From Halorarius halobius (GTDB lineage: Archaea; Halobacteriota; Halobacteria; Halobacteriales; Haloarculaceae), in contig NZ_CP101161.1 of NCBI RefSeq assembly GCF_024298865.1, positions 3,369,227 to 3,433,226 on the forward strand: a stretch of DNA of 64,000 nucleotides, given 5' to 3'. The notes beneath the pieces are model-generated. The model had not been told where the DNA came from. It saw nothing but the letters and a program-made list of their open reading frames with translations, and made no database searches. Each line of letters begins with the position of its first letter. Within the stretch, counting starts at the first letter, position 1. The position numbers were made by a program, and so were the translations under genes. This document shows positions 53,983-61,885 of the stretch, in pieces.

Positions 53983-54719
53983 GCGCCGTCCGCGGTGCCC
54001 TGGGCTTTCTCACCCGCCTGCCGGTCGGCCACGACGGCGACGCCTGGACGGCGTTCCGGGCGACTCCGGCGGCGTTCCCGCTCGCGGGCTATCTCGTCGG
54101 CGCGGCCGTCGCAGTCCCGCTCGTCGCCGCACCCGTCGTTCCGGCCGCGACGGTCGCGGTGGCCGTCGTCGCATGGCTCTACCTCCTTACGGGTATCACG
54201 CACCTCGACGGCGTCGCGGACCTCGGGGACGCGGCGGTCGTCCACGGCGACGCCGGCGAGCGAGTGGACGTCCTCAAGGACTCGGCGCTCGGCGTCGGCG
54301 GCGCCGCCGCGATGGGGGTCGTCCTCCTCGGTCTCGGCCTCGGGATGCTCGCGGTCTCGGGGCTCCCCCTCCGGGTTGCCGTCGCGGTCGTCGTCGCCGG
54401 CGAGGTGGCCGCCAAACTGGCGATGGCCGGCGTCGCCTGTCTCGGCACCGCCCGCCACGAGGGGCTCGGGTCGGCGTTCACGGAGCGGTCGCGGGGCCGC
54501 GACCTCCTGCCGGCGGTCGCCGTCGCCGTGCCCGCGACACTCCTCTCGTGGCCGTCGGCGGCCGCGGCGCTCGTGGCGGGCACCGCGGCGGGCGCTCTCG
54601 TCGCTCGATGGGCGAGTCGGCTCGTCGGCGGCGTCAACGGCGACGCATTCGGCGCGGCCAACGAACTCGCGCGGGTCGTCGGCCTCCACGCGGGGGTGAT
54701 AGCGTGGACGCTCTCCTGA
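53979..54719 (+). CDS. cobS: Adenosylcobinamide-GDP ribazoletransferase, CobS
   Basis: 246 residues, six to seven membrane helices. The family loop 'ITHLDGVADLGDAAVVHG' with the conserved Asp/His, then 'LKDSALGVGGAAAMGV', is clear. It joins AdoCbi-GDP with alpha-ribazole (phosphate) to complete the coenzyme, the last step of the lower-ligand pathway. I chose GTG 53979, which overlaps the cbiB stop; an in-frame GTG two codons upstream is possible. Confidence 0.92.
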   Translation: MSAVRGALGFLTRLPVGHDGDAWTAFRATPAAFPLAGYLVGAAVAVPLVAAPVVPAATVAVAVVAWLYLLTGITHLDGVADLGDAAVVHGDAGERVDVLKDSALGVGGAAAMGVVLLGLGLGMLAVSGLPLRVAVAVVVAGEVAAKLAMAGVACLGTARHEGLGSAFTERSRGRDLLPAVAVAVPATLLSWPSAAAALVAGTAAGALVARWASRLVGGVNGDAFGAANELARVVGLHAGVIAWTLS

Positions 54720-55249
54720 TGTGTGGCGGCCGCGGGAGTCGGCTCGACGCGGCCGTCGAGAAACCGCTGTTCGAGGTGGGGGGCGTCCCGATGGTCGATG
54801 CCGTCCGGCGGGCCCTCGCCGAGAGCCGGGTCGAGACGGTCCACGCCGTCGTCTCGCCACAGGCGCCCGACACCCACGACCACCTGTGCGGCGAACTCCC
54901 CTGCATCGCGACGCCCGGCGACGGCTACGTCGCGGACCTCGGCGTCGCCCTGGAGCAGGTCGACGAGCCGGTCGTGACCGTCGCCGCGGACCTGCCGCTA
55001 CTCGCGAGCGAGACCGTCGACCGCGTGCTCGATGCCGCCGACGGCGCGACCTCGGTGGTCGTCCCGCGGGCGCTGAAGGAACAACTGGGCGTCGCCCCCG
55101 ACTACGACCGCGCGTGGGTGCCCGCCGGCCTCAACGTCGTCGCGCCCGGCGAGGACTCGCTGGTGCGGTCGTGGGACGCGCGCCTCGCGGTCAACGTGAA
55201 CCGGAAGCGGGATGCCGCCGTGGCCGAACGCCTGTTCCATGAATCCTGA
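54704..55249 (+). CDS. cobY: CobY, GTP:adenosylcobinamide-phosphate guanylyltransferase
   Basis: 181 residues, a nucleotidyltransferase with the pattern 'LLMCGGRGSRLDAAVEKPLF' that binds GTP. CobY is the archaeal non-orthologous replacement of the bacterial CobU; it makes AdoCbi-GDP from AdoCbi-P. The GTG at 54704 gives the usual 'DALLM' start and overlaps cobS by 16 bases. The stop overlaps the CobD-like gene by 11 bases. Confidence 0.92.
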   Translation: MDALLMCGGRGSRLDAAVEKPLFEVGGVPMVDAVRRALAESRVETVHAVVSPQAPDTHDHLCGELPCIATPGDGYVADLGVALEQVDEPVVTVAADLPLLASETVDRVLDAADGATSVVVPRALKEQLGVAPDYDRAWVPAGLNVVAPGEDSLVRSWDARLAVNVNRKRDAAVAERLFHES

Positions 55250-56252
55250 CGCCGTCCGCGACGCGGCGCGGGTGCCCCACGGCGGCGAGACGGACCCCGA
55301 CCTGCTCGACTTCAGCGCGAACACGAACCCGCGAACGCCCGACGGCACCCGCGAGGTGTACGCGGCCGCGCTCGAGGAGGCCAGACGCTACCCCGACGAC
55401 GGCTACCCCGCGTTCCGCGCGGCCGCGGCCGACGCCGTCGACTGCGCCGCCGAACAGGTGGTGCCGACGCCCGGCGGGCTGGCGGCCATCCGCCTCGCAA
55501 TCGCTACCCGGGTCGAGCCCGGGGACAGCGTCCTCCTGCCTGCACCGAGTTTCGGCGAGTACGCACGCGAGGTCGAACTCCAGGGTGGCGACCCGACGTT
55601 TCTCGCTCACGACGCCGTCCTCGATGCCGACCCGAACGGGCACGCGATGGCGGTCGTCTGCACCCCAAACAACCCTACAGGGGAGGCGGCCGACCCCACC
55701 CGTCTGCGTGCCTTTGCCGAGCGGTGCCGGGACGCCGGGACGGAACTGCTGGTCGACGAGGCGTTCCTCGGCTACACCGACCTGCCGTCGCTGGCCGGCG
55801 AGTCCGGCGTCGTCGTCGCGCGCTCGATGACGAAACTGTACGGCCTGCCCGGCGTCCGTGCGGGCTACGCCGTTGCGACGGGCGCCCGACTCGACGACCT
55901 GCGGACGGCGCGGCGGGCCTGGAATCTCTCGACGGCCGCCGCGCGGGTCGGCGCCCACTGTCTGCGTGACCGCGGATTCGTCCGCGAGACGCGCGAGCGC
56001 GTCGCCACCGAGCGGGAGCGACTCCGCGAGGCGCTCGACCCGGCGTTCGCGGTCCGCCCCTCCGATGCGCCGTTCCTTCTGCTCGACGTTGGCGAACGGT
56101 CGGTCGACGTGGTGGTCGACCGCGCCCGCGAGCGGGGCGTCGCGGTCCGGGACGCGACGACGTTCCGCGGGCTCGACGCCCACGTCCGCGTCGCTGTCAA
56201 GGACCGCGAGGCGAACGACCGACTGCTGGAGGCACTCGATGTTCGAGACTGA
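55239..56252 (+). CDS. cobD: L-threonine-O-3-phosphate decarboxylase CobD (aminotransferase fold)
   Basis: 337 residues of the histidinol-phosphate aminotransferase fold type I. 'DLLDFSANTNPRTPDG' is typical of CobD, and the PLP lysine is Lys199 in 'ARSMTKLYGLPGVRAGYA', with 'PNNPTGEAADP' earlier. In cobalamin context the family decarboxylates threonine phosphate to aminopropanol phosphate, the substrate of CbiB. Start ATG 55239 overlaps the cobY stop; end overlaps cbiZ. Confidence 0.9.
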   Translation: MNPDAVRDAARVPHGGETDPDLLDFSANTNPRTPDGTREVYAAALEEARRYPDDGYPAFRAAAADAVDCAAEQVVPTPGGLAAIRLAIATRVEPGDSVLLPAPSFGEYAREVELQGGDPTFLAHDAVLDADPNGHAMAVVCTPNNPTGEAADPTRLRAFAERCRDAGTELLVDEAFLGYTDLPSLAGESGVVVARSMTKLYGLPGVRAGYAVATGARLDDLRTARRAWNLSTAAARVGAHCLRDRGFVRETRERVATERERLREALDPAFAVRPSDAPFLLLDVGERSVDVVVDRARERGVAVRDATTFRGLDAHVRVAVKDREANDRLLEALDVRD

Positions 56253-56937
56253 ACGCCGTGGCGGCGTGCTCCGGTACCGGCGGCCGGCGACGACGTGGCT
56301 CTCGACCGGCTGGCGGGGCGGCAAGCGACGCGCGGACGAGGCGTACAGCCTCACCGTGCCGAAGGACTGGCGACCCGACGACATCGACGCGGCGGTCGAC
56401 GGGCGACTGGCGAGCGTCGGCCTCGAACGCGACCCCGACGCCCCCGTACTGCTGACGGGTGTGGCCGCCGAGAACGCCCGCGGGGCACGCCGGGGGCCGG
56501 TCGAGGCGTACGCGACGGTCGGGCTCTCGAACCCGGCGGCGCTCCCGATGGAGCCCGCGGGCGGCGACCTACCCGAGGGCGAACTGCTCGGCGGCACCGT
56601 CAACCTCGTCGTCGGAACGACGGCGGCGCTCGCCGACGGCGCGCTCGCCAACCTCGTCGCCGTCGCGGCGGAGGCGAAGGCCGCGACGCTCGGGTCGGCC
56701 GTCGGCTACCCCGGCACGACCAGCGACGCAGTGGTCGTGGCCTGCGACCCCGCGGGCGAGCCACGGGAGTTCTCGGGGAGCGCGACCCGCGTCGGGGCCG
56801 CGGCGCGCGCCTGCGTTCGCGACGCGGTGCTGGCGGCACTCGACGCGCGCTACGAGGAGGACGAGCCGCCCGCGTCCGTCGCGGACGCCGAGTACGGCGT
56901 TGCGACCGAGGCTCGGGCGGACGTGTTCGAGCCCTAG
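56239..56937 (+). CDS. cbiZ: Adenosylcobinamide amidohydrolase CbiZ
   Basis: 232 residues. Family marks are 'LSTGWRGGKRRADEAYSLTV', 'GAVNA'-like 'GVAAENARGARRG' and 'GTVNLVVGTTAALADGALAN', with 'GTTSDAVVVAC'. CbiZ removes the aminopropanol arm from cobinamide so imported corrinoids can be re-entered at cobyric acid; it is the archaeal salvage route. Last gene of the operon. Its stop TAG (56935-56937) overlaps the stop of the convergent btuF within CTAG. Confidence 0.93.
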   Translation: MFETERRGGVLRYRRPATTWLSTGWRGGKRRADEAYSLTVPKDWRPDDIDAAVDGRLASVGLERDPDAPVLLTGVAAENARGARRGPVEAYATVGLSNPAALPMEPAGGDLPEGELLGGTVNLVVGTTAALADGALANLVAVAAEAKAATLGSAVGYPGTTSDAVVVACDPAGEPREFSGSATRVGAAARACVRDAVLAALDARYEEDEPPASVADAEYGVATEARADVFEP

Positions 56938-58031
56938 AGCCGGCCGAACAGCGAGAGTCCGACGAGCGCGAGAAGCGCCGCGGCGAGCCCGAAGCCGGGC
57001 TGGCTCGTCGGCGTGGTCGCGTCCGTCGGCTCGGCCGTCGCGGTGTCAGTCGCCGTCGACTCCGTCGGCGAGGAGGTGGGCGTTCCCACCTGCACCTCGC
57101 TTTTGGCGACGAACGCCGCTTCCGCGTCGGGGTGGAAGCCTGCGGTGAGGTTCCGCACCGAGTAGACGACCGACAGCGGGGCGGGCTGGTTGAGGTAGTT
57201 GACGTCCACGTCGACGGTCCGGTTGTTCTCGCCCGCCGGGGTCGACGCGTACGGCTCCTCGCCGAGCAGATACCGGTTCGAGTCGGTCGTTACGATGACC
57301 TCCGGCGATATTCGGAGGATGACCTCGTCGCTGAGTTGCGGGTAGGCACGGGAGACGTTCGCCTCGGCGACGGCGTTGGTGCCACCGCTGGCCTCTATCA
57401 TCGCGGAGATGAACGTGTCCGTGTTGGCGACGTAGCCGCTCCCGAGCGGGTACAGCACGCTCGGCGCCTCGCTGTCGGCGGTCGCCTCACGGGCCGCCTC
57501 CACGTTGGCTTCCATCCAGGCGTTCGTGCGGGCGGCGGCCTCGCAGTTGCCCGTCAGCCGGCCGATGGTCGTCGTCTTCCCCGCGACGTCCTCGATGGAC
57601 GACGCCATCGGGAACTGATACACCGTCAGCCCCGACTCGCGGAGCTTGCGAACCGTGGACTGCTGGGTCGTGTTCGGTGCGAGCACGAGGTCGGGCTCCG
57701 TTCCGACCACCTTCTCGACGCTGACGCCGAAGCCGCCGGCCGCCGAGACGTTCGTCTTCGAGTCGGCGCCGCCGAGGTAGGCGGCGAACTGCGTGCGCCC
57801 GACGACCTGTGATTCGGCGTCGAGCGCCCACATCGTCTGCGCCGCCGAGGGGTTCAGCGTCGTCACCCGCTCGGGTCGCTCCGAAATCGTAACCTCGGTC
57901 CCCGTCGCGTCGGTCACGGTCAGCGGGAACGAGCAGTCGTCCTGTGTGGCAGACGCGCCGGCGACGCCGGCGGGCGCGACCGCCGCGAACACAAGTAGCG
58001 TTGCAACGAGTCCAACGAATCTGAATCGCAT
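56934..58031 (-). CDS. btuF: BtuF-like corrinoid-binding protein with PGF-CTERM anchor
   Basis: 365 residues. Signal peptide (about 1-26), then a periplasmic-binding-protein pattern of the BtuF class: 'PERVTTLNPSAAQTMWALDA', 'VVGTEPDLVLAPNTTQQSTV', 'VIVTTDSNRYLLGEEPYAST'. It would deliver cobalamin or cobinamide to BtuC. A Thr-rich tail ends in PGFGLAAALLALVGL, a PGF-CTERM signal, so the protein is probably lipid-anchored rather than free. Convergent with cbiZ; divergent from btuC. Confidence 0.93.
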   Translation of the reverse strand: MRFRFVGLVATLLVFAAVAPAGVAGASATQDDCSFPLTVTDATGTEVTISERPERVTTLNPSAAQTMWALDAESQVVGRTQFAAYLGGADSKTNVSAAGGFGVSVEKVVGTEPDLVLAPNTTQQSTVRKLRESGLTVYQFPMASSIEDVAGKTTTIGRLTGNCEAAARTNAWMEANVEAAREATADSEAPSVLYPLGSGYVANTDTFISAMIEASGGTNAVAEANVSRAYPQLSDEVILRISPEVIVTTDSNRYLLGEEPYASTPAGENNRTVDVDVNYLNQPAPLSVVYSVRNLTAGFHPDAEAAFVAKSEVQVGTPTSSPTESTATDTATAEPTDATTPTSQPGFGLAAALLALVGLSLFGRL

Positions 58032-58053
58032 CGTGTTTCTCTGCCGGCCAATC

Positions 58054-58065
58054 CAATAAGTATTT
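58054..58065. promoter_or_regulatory. Shared A/T-rich element between divergent btuF and btuC
   Basis: CAATAAGTATTT (58054-58065) lies 23-34 bases from the btuF start codon (58031, minus) and about 26-37 bases from the btuC start (58091, plus). Both spacings are compatible with leaderless archaeal promoters, and no other A/T-rich run is present in the 59-base gap. One element may thus serve as TATA box for both genes on opposite strands. Confidence 0.4.
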
Positions 58066-58090
58066 GTCTAACCCAACTCGCCTTTAGTTC

Positions 58091-59179
58091 ATGGACGCGA
58101 CGCGGCGCGCGCTCTCGTGGTCGGCCGGGTTAGCCGCGCTGTTGGTCGCAGTCGTCGTCGTCAGCGCCGGCATCGGACCGGTCGCCATCGACGCGGTCGT
58201 CATCGTGAAGGTGCTTTTGAACGCCGTCCGCCTGCCGACCGACCTGCAGGTGTACGCCGCCGGCCCGCTCCAGGTGCCGGGCGTCGCCGTCGAGTGGACG
58301 CCGCTGTTCTCGTTCCCGGTGGCGGACGTCAACCGGACTATCGTGATGACCGTCCGGTTGCCCCGCATCGCACTCGGCGCGGTCGTCGGATTCGCGCTCG
58401 CGGCGGCCGGCACCGTCATGCAGGGGTTCTTCCGCAACCCGATGGCGGACCCCTCCATCGTCGGTGTCTCCTCGGGCGCCGCGGTCGGTGCCGTCTTCGC
58501 ACTGGTCGCGCCCGTCGCGGTGCCGTTCGGTCTCGGCCTCCGGGGCGCGGCGTTCGTCGGGGCGGTCGTGACGGCGTTTGCCGTCTACCTCATCGCCAGT
58601 GAGGGGGGCCGCACGCCCGTCGCCACCCTGCTTCTGGCGGGCGTGGCCGTCCAGACGTTGCTGGGGGCCGCCGTCTCGTTCATGCTGTTGCACAGCGGCA
58701 ACTCGATGCGGCGCGTCGTCTACTGGCTGATGGGCCACCTCGACGGTGCGACGTGGGGGGAAGTCGCCGCGACGGGCCTGCTCGTCCCCCTGTTCGTCGC
58801 TGTCCTCTACCTGTTCGCGGAGGACCTGAACGTCCTCCTGGTGGGCGAAGAGGACGCCCGCTCGCTCGGCATCGAGGTCGAACGCACGAAACGGATTCTG
58901 CTGGCGGTGTCGAGCGTCGTCACCGCCGCCGCCGTCGCCGTCTCGGGCGTCATCGGCTTCGTCGGCCTCATCGTCCCCCACACCCTCCGGCTGGTCGTCG
59001 GGCCGGACCACCGGGTGCTGTTGCCGGCGAGCGCCTTCGCCGGCGCGTCGTTCCTCGTCGCCGCCGACACGCTCGCCCGGTCGGGGGCGGCCGAACTGCC
59101 CGTCGGCATCGTCACCGCCGCCGTCGGTGCGCCGTTCTTCCTCTACCTGCTCCGCAAGCGGGAGGTGCACCAGCTGTGA
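58091..59179 (+). CDS. btuC: BtuC corrinoid ABC transporter permease
   Basis: 362 residues, about ten helices of the FecCD/BtuC family. Family blocks are 'VRLPRIALGAVVGFALAAAG', 'GFFRNPMADPSIVGVSSGAA' and 'GFVGLIVPHTLRLVVGPDH', the last being the coupling region to the ATPase. With BtuF and BtuD it imports corrinoids. Start ATG 58091 is leaderless. The stop overlaps btuD (GTGA). Confidence 0.95.
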   Translation: MDATRRALSWSAGLAALLVAVVVVSAGIGPVAIDAVVIVKVLLNAVRLPTDLQVYAAGPLQVPGVAVEWTPLFSFPVADVNRTIVMTVRLPRIALGAVVGFALAAAGTVMQGFFRNPMADPSIVGVSSGAAVGAVFALVAPVAVPFGLGLRGAAFVGAVVTAFAVYLIASEGGRTPVATLLLAGVAVQTLLGAAVSFMLLHSGNSMRRVVYWLMGHLDGATWGEVAATGLLVPLFVAVLYLFAEDLNVLLVGEEDARSLGIEVERTKRILLAVSSVVTAAAVAVSGVIGFVGLIVPHTLRLVVGPDHRVLLPASAFAGASFLVAADTLARSGAAELPVGIVTAAVGAPFFLYLLRKREVHQL

Positions 59180-59946
59180 TAGCCGTCGAGGAGCTCTCGG
59201 TGCGGGCCGGCGGCGTCGAGATACTGACCGACATGTCGCTCGACGTCCGCGAAGGCGAGTTCCTCGCGCTGGTCGGCCCCAACGGCGCGGGCAAGACGAC
59301 GCTTCTGAAGGCGATGGGCGGGCTGGCGACGCCGGCGACGGGCCGGGTCGTCGTCGACGGTCGCGACCTCGCGTCGCTGTCGGCCCGGGAGACGGGACGG
59401 CTGGTCGCCCGCGTCCCACAGGAGACGTCGTTCGGTTTCGACTTCTCGGTCCGTGAGGTCGTCGCGATGGGCCGGACCCCCTACCGGTCGCGGCTCCGCC
59501 GCAACCCCGACCCCGACGGCGACGAGCGAGTCCGGCAGGCGCTCGAGCGCACGGAGACCGCCGGTCTGCAAGACCGGGCCGTCGAGGGGCTGTCGGGCGG
59601 CGAGAAACAGCGCGTCCTGCTCGCGCGAGCGCTGGCACAGGACGCCCCGACGCTCCTGCTGGACGAACCGACGGCGAACCTCGACATCAACCACCAGGTC
59701 AGGACGCTCGAACTCGTCGCTGGCCTCGAGGAGACGGTCGTGGCGGCCATCCACGACCTCGATTTGGCGGCGCGGTTCTGCGACCGGGTCGCCCTGCTCG
59801 CGGACGGGGGGCTCCGGGCCGTCGGGACGCCCGAGTCGGTGTTGACTGCCGACCGACTCGAACCCGTCTTCGGGACGCGCGTGACCGTCGGGGAGAACCC
59901 CGCCACCGGCACCGCGTCGGTGACGGCGCTCCCCGACGACGGGTGA
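59176..59946 (+). CDS. btuD: BtuD corrinoid ABC transporter ATPase
   Basis: 256 residues. Walker A GPNGAGKT at 34-41, signature 'GLSGGEKQRVLLARALAQD', Walker B 'TLLLDEPTANLDINHQ'. The GTG start overlaps the btuC stop by four bases. Together with btuF on the other strand, it completes the importer next to the salvage operon. Confidence 0.94.
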   Translation: MIAVEELSVRAGGVEILTDMSLDVREGEFLALVGPNGAGKTTLLKAMGGLATPATGRVVVDGRDLASLSARETGRLVARVPQETSFGFDFSVREVVAMGRTPYRSRLRRNPDPDGDERVRQALERTETAGLQDRAVEGLSGGEKQRVLLARALAQDAPTLLLDEPTANLDINHQVRTLELVAGLEETVVAAIHDLDLAARFCDRVALLADGGLRAVGTPESVLTADRLEPVFGTRVTVGENPATGTASVTALPDDG

Positions 59947-59980
59947 CGCCGCGCGACGGGAGCCACGCCCCCGACAGAAC

Positions 59981-60002
59981 TTTAATCGCCGGTGTTAACC
60001 GG
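59981..60002 (+). promoter_or_regulatory. TATA box and inverted repeat before the CAP protein gene
   Basis: TTTAATC at 59981-59987 is one TATA spacing before ATG 60008. CCGGT (59989-59993) and ACCGG (59998-60002) form an inverted repeat that contains GGTGTTAACC. The same GGTGTTA(A)CC-type string appears near the next regulator (60777-60785, and inverted at 60729-60739). An operator role for the wHTH protein at 60789 is plausible. Confidence 0.45.
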
Positions 60003-60007
60003 ATAAT

Positions 60008-60715
60008 ATGGTAAATAAGGTGTCGCTACTCGTCGTCATCGCCCTCGCGGCCGCGTGGGCGCTCGGCGTCGGGGCGTTCGTCGGCACCTACATCGAGGGG
60101 CCGTCGTTGGCGAAGACGCCGACGCCGACACCGACCGGGTCCCCCACGTCGACGCCGGCCGCCGAGCCGGCGGCGACGGCCACCACCTCGGCCACCCCTG
60201 TGGAGACGCCCCGGCCGACCGTCGCGCCGTCGGCGTTCGACGAGCGGGCGATTGAGCGCGAACTGCTGGCGGCCGTGAACGCGAAGCGGGACGAGCGGGA
60301 CCTCGCACCGCTCGCCCGGTTCGCTACCGGCGACGAGATGGCGCGGTTCCACAGCGCCAACATGGCCGACCAGGGGTACCCCACTCACGCCGCCGGCGGC
60401 TACACGACGGTCGACCGGTACGAGCGCTACGACCTGTACGACCGCTGTCGGGTTCTGGACGACTCCAACACGGGCGTCCGCGACGGCCAGCAGATGGAGG
60501 TCGTCGCCAAGTCGGTCGCGGGCCGCCGGTTCCAGATCAACGACGAGGACCGACTCCACCGCAACGAGTCGGCGCTGGCTTCGGCCGTGGTCGACGGCTG
60601 GATGAACCAGACCGACAGCCGTCGCACGCTCCTGCTCGTGAACGCCGAGCGCGCCGGCGTGGGCGTCGTCGTCGCCGACGACGGCGGGACGTACGTGACG
60701 GTCGACCTCTGTTGA
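60008..60715 (+). CDS. CAP/SCP domain secreted protein
   Basis: 235 residues. An N-terminal membrane helix ('VSLLVVIALAAAWALGVGAF'), a Thr/Pro linker (about 38-75), then a CAP domain with 'LLAAVNAKRDERDLAPLARF', 'GDEMARFHSANMADQGY' and the C-terminal 'MNQTDSRRTLLLVNAERAG'. The conserved His and Glu of the fold are present. CAP domains bind lipids or proteins outside the cell, or act as proteases; the role here is open. A second CAP domain occurs in the giant surface protein. Preceded by the inverted repeat at 59989-60002. Confidence 0.85.
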   Translation: MVNKVSLLVVIALAAAWALGVGAFVGTYIEGPSLAKTPTPTPTGSPTSTPAAEPAATATTSATPVETPRPTVAPSAFDERAIERELLAAVNAKRDERDLAPLARFATGDEMARFHSANMADQGYPTHAAGGYTTVDRYERYDLYDRCRVLDDSNTGVRDGQQMEVVAKSVAGRRFQINDEDRLHRNESALASAVVDGWMNQTDSRRTLLLVNAERAGVGVVVADDGGTYVTVDLC

Positions 60716-60721
60716 CTGCTA

Positions 60722-60787
60722 GGTGTGTGGTAACACACCCCATACAACTAAATAGTTCGAACGACAATTAGGGGCAGGTGTTACCGG
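60722..60787 (+). promoter_or_regulatory. Inverted repeat and GGTGTTACC site before the wHTH gene
   Basis: GGTGTGTGGTAACACACC (60722-60739) is a perfect seven-base-arm inverted repeat with loop GGTA, right after the CAP gene stop. A TATA-like CTAAATAG (about 60748-60755) follows, and GGTGTTACCGG at 60777-60787 touches the ATG at 60789. The hairpin may end the CAP transcript or form an operator; shared GGTGT..TACC sites favour the latter. Confidence 0.45.
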
Positions 60788-60788
60788 C

Positions 60789-61040
60789 ATGAGCTCCGAC
60801 AGGCTTCGCCCCGCCGACCGCCGCATCCTCGAGCAACTGCGCGACCATCCGCCCGACTACATGGCGCTGGTGGCGAACCGACTGGGGATGCCGACGGGCT
60901 ACGTCGAGCGCCGCTGGGAGGTGCTGGTCGACGTCGGCTACATCGAACCGGTAACGGGCGAGGCGATTTACCGGCTGACCGAGCAGGGGGAGCGGTATCT
61001 GGAGACGGACCCGTCGGCGACCATCACCGCCGACGACTGA
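60789..61040 (+). CDS. Small winged-helix (PhiH1-repressor-like) protein
   Basis: 83 residues, a single winged helix: 'LRPADRRILEQLRDHPPDYM', 'ANRLGMPTGYVERRWEVLVD' and the wing 'IYRLTEQGERYLETD'. It resembles the haloarchaeal phage PhiH1 repressor family of small DNA-binding proteins. The GGTGTTACC sites near its own start and the CAP gene suggest autoregulation and control of CAP (inference). It ends 14 bases before a miniprotein. Confidence 0.8.
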   Translation: MSSDRLRPADRRILEQLRDHPPDYMALVANRLGMPTGYVERRWEVLVDVGYIEPVTGEAIYRLTEQGERYLETDPSATITADD

Positions 61041-61054
61041 GCCGTCAAAACAGC

Positions 61055-61147
61055 ATGGGCACCGCAGACAGGTTCTTCCTTCTGGGTCTGGCCGTCATCT
61101 TCGCCAGCATCCTGCTCGGCGTGGTGCTCGCGGTAGCCGGGTTCTAG
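61055..61147 (+). CDS. Single-helix membrane miniprotein, 30 residues
   Basis: ATG 61055 to TAG 61145-61147. It consists of a short polar head (MGTADRF) and one hydrophobic helix (FLLGLAVIFASILLGVVLA, then VAGF). It starts 14 bases after the wHTH stop, in its direction, and its TAG overlaps the stop of the convergent zinc-finger gene in CTAG. No function is known; tiny single-span proteins often regulate larger membrane complexes. Confidence 0.55.
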   Translation: MGTADRFFLLGLAVIFASILLGVVLAVAGF

Positions 61148-61302
61148 TTCTGCCGAGTGGACCGTGCCTCGCGGACCTCGGCCCCGTCCCGGAGTTTGTC
61201 CTCGCAGTTGGGACAGACGCGGACCCCGTCGTACCCGTCGGGCGCGAACACTCGCACGTAGTCTTCCGTCACGAACGCGTCGCAGTTGTTGCACCGCGCC
61301 AT
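61144..61302 (-). CDS. DUF7563-like small zinc-binding protein
   Basis: 52 residues. Zinc ligands Cys4, Cys7, Cys30 and Cys33 occur as CNNC and CPNC, in the layout of a zinc ribbon, with a charged C-terminal tail. Small proteins of this pattern are widespread in haloarchaea and uncharacterised. A GTACAATAC element at about 61322-61330 sits at TATA spacing before ATG 61302. The stop overlaps the convergent miniprotein stop. Confidence 0.7.
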   Translation of the reverse strand: MARCNNCDAFVTEDYVRVFAPDGYDGVRVCPNCEDKLRDGAEVREARSTRQN

Positions 61303-61387
61303 GTCGCCACAGTCCCCCTCCCCCGTATTGTACCTTTCCCCTTCATGTTCGAAAAATTAAAATTCAGCTACCGCCGGTAAGCCGGTC

Positions 61388-61870
61388 TTACGTCTCGAAG
61401 GAGCTACCACACTCGGTACATGTCATCCGGAACCCGCCGTCGTCGGTGAGCGCCATTCCGTGGGGGCGTTCCTCGCCACACTCCCGGCAGTGGACGACCG
61501 ACTCTATCTCCTCCCAGTCGTGACGTGACTTCGGCGCCCCGAGTGCCCACCCGACCAGTTCGCCGTCGCCCGTGTTGTCGCCACGCTGGAACTCGCCGGG
61601 GTCGAACCGTATCAGGTCGCCCGCGTCGACGGTCACCTCCTCGCGGTCGCGACCGACCTGGAAGGTGGCGCTCCCCTCCTCGACGTAGAACACCTCCTCC
61701 TGGTCGTGGTGTGTATGCAGGCCACCGGAGAACGACTCCCCCGGTTCGAGGCGGAAGAAGTTCATCGCGAACGACTCGGTGCCCAGCGCCGCGGAGACGG
61801 GCCGCCGCTCGCTGTGGACGCCCAGCGGGCTGTTCTCGACGGGTACTTCGTCGATTGACACTTTCTCCAT
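61388..61870 (-). CDS. Cupin-domain protein with C-terminal zinc ribbon
   Basis: 160 residues. The cupin barrel carries the first motif with His52, His54 and Glu59 in 'GGLHTHHDQEEVFYVEEG' and second-motif region 'PGEFQRGDN', where the usual His is replaced. After a linker, Cys128 and Cys131 (CREC) and Cys151 and Cys154 (CTEC) form a zinc ribbon. Fusion of a small-molecule or metal-binding barrel with a nucleic-acid or protein-binding ribbon suggests a sensor. Divergent from an HTH_10 regulator. Confidence 0.85.
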   Translation of the reverse strand: MEKVSIDEVPVENSPLGVHSERRPVSAALGTESFAMNFFRLEPGESFSGGLHTHHDQEEVFYVEEGSATFQVGRDREEVTVDAGDLIRFDPGEFQRGDNTGDGELVGWALGAPKSRHDWEEIESVVHCRECGEERPHGMALTDDGGFRMTCTECGSSFET

Positions 61871-61885
61871 GGATTGGGGTCGGGA

